In this document: positions 57,748 to 64,000 of the stretch, piece after piece
How the letters are laid out: every line of letters starts with the position of its first letter
Numbering within the stretch: the stretch's first letter is position 1
Source of the DNA: Tsukamurella spumae
Lineage (GTDB): Bacteria; Actinomycetota; Actinomycetes; Mycobacteriales; Mycobacteriaceae
Assembly (NCBI RefSeq): GCF_012396015.1
Contig: NZ_JAAXOQ010000016.1
Coordinates: 1-64,000 of the forward strand
Reading direction: 5' to 3'
DNA: 64,000 nucleotides
Made by a program: the position numbers and the translations under genes
Notes under the pieces: generated by a model
Told to the model about the DNA's origin: nothing
Databases searched by the model: none
Seen by the model: only the letters and a program-made list of their open reading frames with translations

Positions 57748-59936
57748 CCACCGAGCCTTCCGCCCCCGCCCCCGAACCGACCGGCGCTCCGGGGACCGTC
57801 GCCACCGAGAGCTCCACGCCCCTCCCGGGCCGGATCACGGCGATCCCGACCGCGCCGCCCGCCGCGCCGGTGGAGGTGACCAGCGACCTCCCCGAGGATC
57901 GCTACCTCAACCGCGAACTGAGCTGGCTCGACTTCAACGCCCGCGTGCTGGCGATGGCCGAGGATTCCTCGCTGCCGCTGCTCGAGCGCGCGAAGTTCCT
58001 CGCGATCTTCGCCTCGAACCTGGACGAGTTCTTCATGGTTCGCGTGGCGGGCCTCAAGCGGCGCGACCAGATGGGCCTGTCGGTGCGGTCCGCGGACGGG
58101 CTCTCGCCCCGCGAGCAGCTCCGGATGATCTCGCGTCGCACCCAGGAGCTCTCGCACAAGCACGCGCTGGTGTTCAGTGACGCCGTGCGGCCCGAGCTGG
58201 CGGCGCGCGGGATCTCGGTGCTGAGCTGGTCGGAGCTGGCGGCGGACGAGCGCGAGCGGCTCACCGCCTACTTCCACAACCAGGTCTTCCCGGTGCTCAC
58301 CCCGCTGGCGGTCGACCCTGCGCATCCGTTCCCGTACATCTCGGGCCTGTCCCTGAACCTGGCCGTCGCGGTGCACGACACCGCCACCGGCGGCGAGCAT
58401 TTCGCCCGGGTCAAGGTTCCCGACAACGTGGATCGACTGGTCCCGGTGCGGTCCGAGCAGATGGACTACGCGGTGCTCCCCCTGGAGGACCTCATCTCCG
58501 CCCACCTCGATGTCCTGTTCCCGGGGATGTCGGTGACCGAGCACCACGTATTCCGGATCACCCGCAACGCCGACTTCGAGGTCGAGGAGGACCGCGACGA
58601 GGATCTGCTGCAGGCGCTCGAGCGGGAACTGGCGCGCCGCCGGTTCGGCTCGCCGGTCCGGCTCGAGGTGGCCGAGGACATGTCCGAGCACATGCTGGAG
58701 CTGCTGCTGCGCGAGATGGACGTCGATCCCGCGGACGTCATCACCGTTCCCGGCCTCCTCGACCTGAACTGCCTCTTCGAGCTGTACGGCGTGGACCGGC
58801 CGGACCTCAAGGAGAAGCCCTACGTCCCGGTGACGCACCCGGCCTTCGGCGAGCGCGAGACGCCCAAGAGCGTCTTCTCCACGCTGCGCGAGGGCGATGT
58901 CCTGGTGCACCATCCGTACGACTCGTTCTCCACGAGCGTGCAGCGGTTCATCGAGCAGGCCGCCGCCGATCCGCAGGTGCTGGCGATCAAGCAGACGCTG
59001 TACCGCACCTCCGGCGACTCGCCGATCGTCGACGCCCTCATCGACGCGGCCGAGGCCGGTAAACAGGTCGTGGCGCTGGTGGAGATCAAGGCGCGCTTCG
59101 ACGAGCAGGCCAACATCAAGTGGGCCCGCAAGCTGGAGCAGGCCGGGGTGCACGTGGTGTACGGCCTCGTCGGGCTCAAGACCCACTGCAAGACCTGCCT
59201 GGTGGTCCGGCGCGAGGGCGCGACCATCCGCCGCTACTGCCACATCGGTACCGGCAACTACAACCCGAAGACGGCGCGACTGTACGAGGACGTGGGCCTG
59301 TTCACCGCCGATCCCGACCTGGGCGCGGATCTGACGGACCTGTTCAACCGGCTCACCGGCTACTCCCGCAAGGAGGAGTACCGCAACCTCATGGTGGCGC
59401 CGCACGGCATCCGGTCGGGCATCGTCGACCGGATCGACCGGGAGATCCAGCTGCACCGTGCCGGGAAGCCCTCGGGCGTGCAGCTCAAGGCGAACGCGGT
59501 CGTCGACGAGCAGATCATCGACGCGCTCTACCGCGCGAGCCAGGCGGGAGTGCCCGTCGAGGTCGTGGTCCGCGGCATCTGTGCGCTGCGCCCGGGGATG
59601 CCCGGGGTCAGCGAGAACATCACCGTCCGGTCGATCCTCGGCCAGTTCCTCGAGCACTCCCGGATCCTGCACTTCCGCGGCGCGGACGAGTACTGGATCG
59701 GCAGCGCGGACATGATGCACCGCAACCTCGATCGGCGGGTCGAGGTGATGGCGCAGGTCAAGGATCCGCGGCTCACCCGGCAGCTGGCCGACATGTTCGA
59801 GTCCGCACTCGACCCGGCCACCCGGTGCTGGGTGCTCGACGCGGACGGCAACTGGAACGCGTCCCCCGTCCCGGGCGAGACGGTGCGCGACCATCAGCGG
59901 GAACTCATGCGCGTGCATCGCGCGAGCCAGCGGTGA
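57744..59936 (+). CDS. ppk: polyphosphate kinase 1
   Basis: This 730-residue enzyme makes polyphosphate from ATP through a phosphohistidine. It has [32 protein letters not shown] and the catalytic His at about residue 500 in [12 protein letters not shown], then [15 protein letters not shown] at 57744 overlaps the fbiD stop. An unstructured Pro/Ala/Thr N-terminus of about 50 residues is usual in mycobacterial homologues (Rv2984). Confidence 0.96.
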   Translation: MTTEPSAPAPEPTGAPGTVATESSTPLPGRITAIPTAPPAAPVEVTSDLPEDRYLNRELSWLDFNARVLAMAEDSSLPLLERAKFLAIFASNLDEFFMVRVAGLKRRDQMGLSVRSADGLSPREQLRMISRRTQELSHKHALVFSDAVRPELAARGISVLSWSELAADERERLTAYFHNQVFPVLTPLAVDPAHPFPYISGLSLNLAVAVHDTATGGEHFARVKVPDNVDRLVPVRSEQMDYAVLPLEDLISAHLDVLFPGMSVTEHHVFRITRNADFEVEEDRDEDLLQALERELARRRFGSPVRLEVAEDMSEHMLELLLREMDVDPADVITVPGLLDLNCLFELYGVDRPDLKEKPYVPVTHPAFGERETPKSVFSTLREGDVLVHHPYDSFSTSVQRFIEQAAADPQVLAIKQTLYRTSGDSPIVDALIDAAEAGKQVVALVEIKARFDEQANIKWARKLEQAGVHVVYGLVGLKTHCKTCLVVRREGATIRRYCHIGTGNYNPKTARLYEDVGLFTADPDLGADLTDLFNRLTGYSRKEEYRNLMVAPHGIRSGIVDRIDREIQLHRAGKPSGVQLKANAVVDEQIIDALYRASQAGVPVEVVVRGICALRPGMPGVSENITVRSILGQFLEHSRILHFRGADEYWIGSADMMHRNLDRRVEVMAQVKDPRLTRQLADMFESALDPATRCWVLDADGNWNASPVPGETVRDHQRELMRVHRASQR

Positions 59937-60886
59937 CCGGCAAGGGCGACGGGGCCGTCGTCCGCGCCGCCGGGGGTGTGCTGTGGCGGCACGGCCCCGA
60001 CGGTGCCGAGGTCGCCGTGGTGCACCGGCCCCGCTACGACGACTGGTCGCTCCCCAAGGGCCATGTCGAACCCGACGAGAACTGCGTCGTGGGCGGACTG
60101 CGCGAGGTGGTCGAGGAGACCGGCTTCTCGGCGCGCTTCGTCCGTCGGATCGGCCAGGTGTCCTACGACGTGCCGCGGCGCGGCCGGCACGGTCCGGGCG
60201 GAGCGACGGCGCGCAAGCGCGTGTCCTACTGGTCGGCGCTCGCCGGGTCCGGCGAGTTCGCACCGAACGAGGAGACGGACGAGCTGCGCTGGCTCTCCGT
60301 GAAGGCCGGCACCGCACTGCTGACCTACCCGATGGACAAGCGGATCCTGCGCGCCTTCGGCAAGCAACCCGATTCGACGGCGACGATGCTGATCGTCCGG
60401 CACGCCAAGGCCGGACGGAAACAGGGCTACCAGGGCGACGACCTCGCGCGCCCGCTCGACGGGAACGGCCGGGCCCAGGCCGAGGCGCTCGTGGATCTCC
60501 TGAGCGCCTTCGGCCCGGGCCGGCTGCTCTCCGCTCCCCCGGTGCGGTGCACGCAGACCCTCGAGCCCCTGGCGGCCGAGACCGGCCTTCCCCTCGCCCT
60601 GGAGCCGACGGTGTCGGAGACCGCGTACGCGCGCGATCCCGTGGCCGCGCACCGTCGGATCCGCGAGATCGCACGGGCCGGTGAGGAATCGGGCACCGTG
60701 CCGGTCGTGTGCAGTCAGGGCGGGGTCATCCCGGAGCTCACCGCGTGGTGGGCCGGGGCCGACGGTGTCCGGCTGCCGCCCGCGCGCAACCGCAAGGCGA
60801 GCGTCTGGGTGCTGACCACGTCGGGCGGCCGCCTGCTGACCATGGACCACATCGACAGTCCGCTGCCACTACACGCGAATACGTAG
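59933..60886 (+). CDS. mutT1: MutT1-type Nudix hydrolase with histidine-phosphatase domain
   Basis: This 317-residue protein joins an N-terminal Nudix domain (Nudix box from GHVEPDE through REVVEETGF) to a C-terminal histidine phosphatase ([13 protein letters not shown]). In mycobacteria (Rv2985) it clears 8-oxo-dGTP/GTP. GTG at 59933 overlaps the ppk stop. Its 3' end overlaps the convergent lipoprotein gene by 18 bases. Confidence 0.93.
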   Translation: MTGKGDGAVVRAAGGVLWRHGPDGAEVAVVHRPRYDDWSLPKGHVEPDENCVVGGLREVVEETGFSARFVRRIGQVSYDVPRRGRHGPGGATARKRVSYWSALAGSGEFAPNEETDELRWLSVKAGTALLTYPMDKRILRAFGKQPDSTATMLIVRHAKAGRKQGYQGDDLARPLDGNGRAQAEALVDLLSAFGPGRLLSAPPVRCTQTLEPLAAETGLPLALEPTVSETAYARDPVAAHRRIREIARAGEESGTVPVVCSQGGVIPELTAWWAGADGVRLPPARNRKASVWVLTTSGGRLLTMDHIDSPLPLHANT

Positions 60887-61543
60887 GTCCCGGTCGATCG
60901 TCTGGACGGTGGCCTGGACGATCGGCTCCTGCGACCGTGCCCCCGTCACGCTGATCTGCGCGACATAGGTCGCGTCGCGCCCGGCGATCACCACCGTGGA
61001 CTGTCCGACGACGGCGGGCATGCCGTCCAGGTCGTAGGTCGCAGCGATCTTGTACGCGCGGTGCCCCGCCAACAGCTCCTTCCGCGGCGAACCGTGCGGT
61101 GCGTATCCGGCCAGGTTGCGCACCTCCCCGGGCGCGACGGCGAGGAGCGCATCGTGATCGATCGCGCGCCCCGTGAGCCGCGAGAGCAGGACCACGACGT
61201 TCGGCGTGTAGTCCGTGGCGGCGACGCCCGTGTACTTGACAGCGGCATAGGTGTTCTCGCCGGCCTGTTCCGTCGCGTCCACCCAGTCCGGCAGGGTCGG
61301 CAGCTGGATCGTCGGCGCCGACGCGTCGTCGACGTGCACGGGAGTCTCGGTGATGCCGGCGTCGCGGAGGTAGTCGGCGATCGTCGTCTCGGCACCGGGG
61401 ACCACGGCGGCCGACGATGCGGAGGGGTGCGCCGGCGTGGCGTCGCCGGCCGAGATGTTGAGGCCGCAGGCGGCCACGGACGATGCGGTCGCGAGGGCGA
61501 CGAGCACAGCTGAGAGACGGTGTACGAGGTTCGTCGAGGTCAT
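60869..61543 (-). CDS. LpqN/LpqT-family lipoprotein
   Basis: This 224-residue protein has a lipoprotein signal (VLVALATASSVAAC) and the LpqN domain: TTIADYLRDAGITETPV, IQLPTLPDWVDA, then a PsbP-like beta fold. LpqN-type lipoproteins in mycobacteria help cell-envelope lipid transport. The ATG at 61543 is chosen. A copy of the iterated motif (61548-61556) lies 4 bases before the start, in the place of a ribosome-binding site. The gene's 3' end overlaps mutT1. Confidence 0.85.
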   Translation of the reverse strand: MTSTNLVHRLSAVLVALATASSVAACGLNISAGDATPAHPSASSAAVVPGAETTIADYLRDAGITETPVHVDDASAPTIQLPTLPDWVDATEQAGENTYAAVKYTGVAATDYTPNVVVLLSRLTGRAIDHDALLAVAPGEVRNLAGYAPHGSPRKELLAGHRAYKIAATYDLDGMPAVVGQSTVVIAGRDATYVAQISVTGARSQEPIVQATVQTIDRDLRIRV

Positions 61544-61565
61544 GGTCCGACGGTGCGCCGGCCCG

Positions 61566-64000
61566 CTAGGAGAACTCTTGGAGCCGGTTGCGCGCGGCCC
61601 GCGCCCACACCTCGTTCCCGCAGCGCTCCGCCAGTTGCACCGCCGCGCGGTAGTGATCGGCGGCGCGCTCCGATCCGCCGAGTCGCGCCGCGAGATCGCC
61701 GAGGACCGTGTCGACGGGGCCGACCACGTAACAGCCCGTGTCTGCACCGCCGAGTTCGCCGCGGTAGCGCAGGAGTTCGTCGTAGACGTCGGCCACCTCG
61801 TCCTGGCCGCCGATCGCCGCGACCGCGATGCCCCGCGTGGTCAGCAGCAGGGAGTGGAAGAAGTCCCGCCGCACCGGGCGAACCGCGCGCCGCACCCGCA
61901 CCGCCTCGGATCGCCGACCCGCCGACAGCAGCGCCAGTGCGACCGGATCGCACAGGACGTCCCCCGCGGACGAGTCGATCGCTCCGAGGACCTCCACGAA
62001 CTCCGCGACGTCCCCCAGTGAGAGCCGGACGCTGAACTGCGCGAGCGCGATCATCCCCGCGCCGTCCGCGATCCGCTGGCGGGCGAACACGTCGCCCGCC
62101 TCCCGGTAGTGCTCCGCCGCCTCGGCGAAGCGTCCGCCCGCATGCGCGAGCATCGCGTGGATCAACAGGTCGGAGGCGATCGCCTGCCCCCAGCGGAACA
62201 TGCCCACCAGCCGGTCCATCTCCTCGAGGTGAGCCCGCGCCTCGTCCAACGCCCCCACTGCACCCGCGGCCTGCACGTGCGTGAAATGCCCGATGAGCCC
62301 GAACACCTCGCGATTGGCCGACTCCCCGAGGCCGATCAGCTCGTCCGCCAGTTCGGCCCGTTCCGCGGGCGGGGTGAGGGGGCGCGGAAGGGTCAGATAG
62401 GCCACCAGCGCCAGTCCGCGCACGAGCGGATCACCCACCGCCGCGGACAGTTCGAGCACCTCCCGCGCCGCCTCGGTCGCGACCTCGTCCTGCTCGCCGT
62501 ACACCTCCTCGATCAGGACGACGAGGAGGCGGCATCGCACGTCCGGGGGCAGTTCAGCCTGCTCGAGCCGCTCGCGCACCGCATCGACGATCTCCGTGTC
62601 GACGGAGCCGTACCGGCGGGTGATCAACGGCGTCGGCAGGTCCCATGCGGTGATCGCGGCATCGAGCATCTCCGTGTCGGAGCCCCGCGCGAGCCGCACC
62701 GCCCGCAGCCGCGTCTCGCGGGCCTCCTCGAGCCGCCCGTCCGCGAGCAGTGTCCGGCTGAGCCTGCACAGGTGGGCGATCCGGTCCCGGTCGGCGTACC
62801 CCGGGATCCGGAGGTACGCGCGCTCCGCGGCGCGCAGATTCTCCGCGGCGATGTCATGGGCGAACCCCGCGTCCGCGAGATCGGCGGCGGCGAGCGCGTA
62901 TCGCAGTGCCTCGGCGGCGTTGTCGGCGCCGAGGGCGGCACCGAGGTGGTGGGCGATGGCCGCCACCGCCGAGGGCTCGACCTCCTCCAACGCCCGGGCG
63001 ATCCGACGGTGCCACCGCACCCTGCGCAGGCGCGGTAGGTCCGCGATGAGGGTGTCCCGCACCAGCACATGGGTGAAGCTCACCGTGGTCGCGTCCACCT
63101 CCAACAGGCCCGCGAGCTGGCCGGCGTCGAGACCGTCGAACACGACCTCCTCCTCCACCTCCGCCGCCCGGACGAGCACGTCGAGATCCGCCGTGCGGCC
63201 GACCAGGGCTGCGAGCCGGAGCACGGAGACCGCGACATCGGGCAGACGCATCAGGCGCCGGCGCAGCACGTCCCGCACGCCGGCGGGGACCGCCGAGAGC
63301 GCGACGAGCTCGCCCTCGCTGCGCAGCAGGCGCGCGCTCTCCTTGAGATGGAAGGGATTTCCCCCCGTCCGCTCGAGCAGCCGTCGCATCGTGTCGGGCG
63401 ACGGTGCCGTGTGCGCGAACTCGGCGACGAGCGCGGTGGCGTCGTCGAGGGCGAGGCCCGGCAGCCGGAGTCGGAGCGGGTGCCCAACGGCGAGGGACCC
63501 GAGCGCGATCTCGAGGTGACGGCCGACCTCGTCGGGGCGGTACGCACCGACCACCAGGACGGGAACCGCCGCCGCGACCTCGATCAGGAGGTTGAGGGTC
63601 TCGGACTCCGCGCGGTGCAGGTCGTCGAGGAGGATCGCGACGGGTCCCCTCGCCGCGGCCGTGCACAGGGCGTCGACGACGTCCTGGTGGAGGAGGAACC
63701 GCGACATCTCGGCGGACTGCTCCGCGCCCGTCGGCCCCGCCGGCTCGGCCCCCGCGAGCCGGTCGACGAGCGCACGACAGCGGCCCTCCTCGCCGCGTTC
63801 CCCCAGGGCCCCGAGCACCTGGCTCCACGCCCATGCCGGAGGAGCGCCCTCGGCCTCGGGGCAACGGCCCGTGACCACCTCCCAGCCGCGGGCCCGGAGG
63901 ACGCGCGCGACATGTCCCAGGAGCGCTGACTTCCCGTCTCCCGCCTCCCCGGTGACCAGACACAGCCCGGGCTCGCGTGCGGTGCGGACGGTCTCGGCCG
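61566..64000 (-). CDS. large AAA-ATPase/TPR transcriptional-regulator-like protein, 5' end missing
   Basis: The frame is open to the window edge and carries at least 811 residues. It has Walker A TGEAGDGKSALL about 20 codons from the edge, Walker B AILLDDLHRAESE, an AAA_16-type domain, then about 500 residues of TPR-like helices. No HTH is at the C-terminus, so a DNA-binding (for example SARP/BTAD) domain, if present, would be at the unseen N-terminus. It is likely a STAND-type sensor-regulator. The start cannot be given. Confidence 0.8.
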   Translation of the reverse strand, partial: AETVRTAREPGLCLVTGEAGDGKSALLGHVARVLRARGWEVVTGRCPEAEGAPPAWAWSQVLGALGERGEEGRCRALVDRLAGAEPAGPTGAEQSAEMSRFLLHQDVVDALCTAAARGPVAILLDDLHRAESETLNLLIEVAAAVPVLVVGAYRPDEVGRHLEIALGSLAVGHPLRLRLPGLALDDATALVAEFAHTAPSPDTMRRLLERTGGNPFHLKESARLLRSEGELVALSAVPAGVRDVLRRRLMRLPDVAVSVLRLAALVGRTADLDVLVRAAEVEEEVVFDGLDAGQLAGLLEVDATTVSFTHVLVRDTLIADLPRLRRVRWHRRIARALEEVEPSAVAAIAHHLGAALGADNAAEALRYALAAADLADAGFAHDIAAENLRAAERAYLRIPGYADRDRIAHLCRLSRTLLADGRLEEARETRLRAVRLARGSDTEMLDAAITAWDLPTPLITRRYGSVDTEIVDAVRERLEQAELPPDVRCRLLVVLIEEVYGEQDEVATEAAREVLELSAAVGDPLVRGLALVAYLTLPRPLTPPAERAELADELIGLGESANREVFGLIGHFTHVQAAGAVGALDEARAHLEEMDRLVGMFRWGQAIASDLLIHAMLAHAGGRFAEAAEHYREAGDVFARQRIADGAGMIALAQFSVRLSLGDVAEFVEVLGAIDSSAGDVLCDPVALALLSAGRRSEAVRVRRAVRPVRRDFFHSLLLTTRGIAVAAIGGQDEVADVYDELLRYRGELGGADTGCYVVGPVDTVLGDLAARLGGSERAADHYRAAVQLAERCGNEVWARAARNRLQEFS

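Overview
The window is high-GC DNA (roughly 70% by eye), gene-dense and with no gap over 300 bases. Gene content and order point to a mycolic-acid actinobacterium of the order Mycobacteriales, probably Tsukamurella or a near relative (inference). Two long blocks match gene orders I know from Mycobacterium tuberculosis. The first, 20196-35876, corresponds to Rv2409c-Rv2427c: transglutaminase, alpha-E protein, ATP-grasp, rpsT, holA, comEC, comEA, degV, octT, gpgP, rsfS, nadD, VWA, MoxR, proA. The second, 47927-60886, corresponds to Rv2973c-Rv2985: recG, DAK2, rpmB, ung, thiL, DUF3515, ddl, gpsA, fbiD, ppk1, mutT1. The octT/gpgP pair implies methylglucose lipopolysaccharide synthesis, and fbiD implies coenzyme F420.

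Layout. 1-256: 5' end of a DUF222/13E12-type protein. 346-5189: Dcp peptidase, pentapeptide protein, nitronate monooxygenase, AlkZ-like winged-helix protein. 5201-7007: divergent MarR/MFS efflux pair with repeats between them. 7098-9945: zinc/iron-type CDF exporter and lepA. 10051-15301: betT-betB-betA operon for choline uptake and oxidation to glycine betaine. 15334-17673: an accessory-looking island with a GNAT protein and an HTH-ImmA/IrrE metallopeptidase, facing a PemK/MazF-like toxin across a shared palindrome. 17681-23711: a five-ORF overlapping operon (ATP-grasp, alpha-E, transglutaminase, and a UvrA-like ATPase split by a -1 frame change). 23893-35876: the housekeeping block above, plus a CoxD/CoxE-like MoxR-VWA pair with two SRPBCC genes. 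35920-37937: CapA lipoprotein and a secreted HNH nuclease with a strong terminator. 37981-47909: an Atu/Liu-like acyl-CoA catabolic cluster (AtuA, two acyl-CoA dehydrogenases, biotin carboxylase pair, hydratase) with a TetR regulator. 47927-60886: recG to mutT1. 60869-64000: LpqN-type lipoprotein and a large AAA/TPR regulator cut by the window edge.

Two signals cut across the gene map. A non-palindromic motif, GGCACCGTCG, recurs about 50 times on both strands, in coding and non-coding DNA and in different reading frames. Many transcription units start with a TANNNT hexamer 6-8 bases before the start codon, which suggests widespread leaderless transcription.
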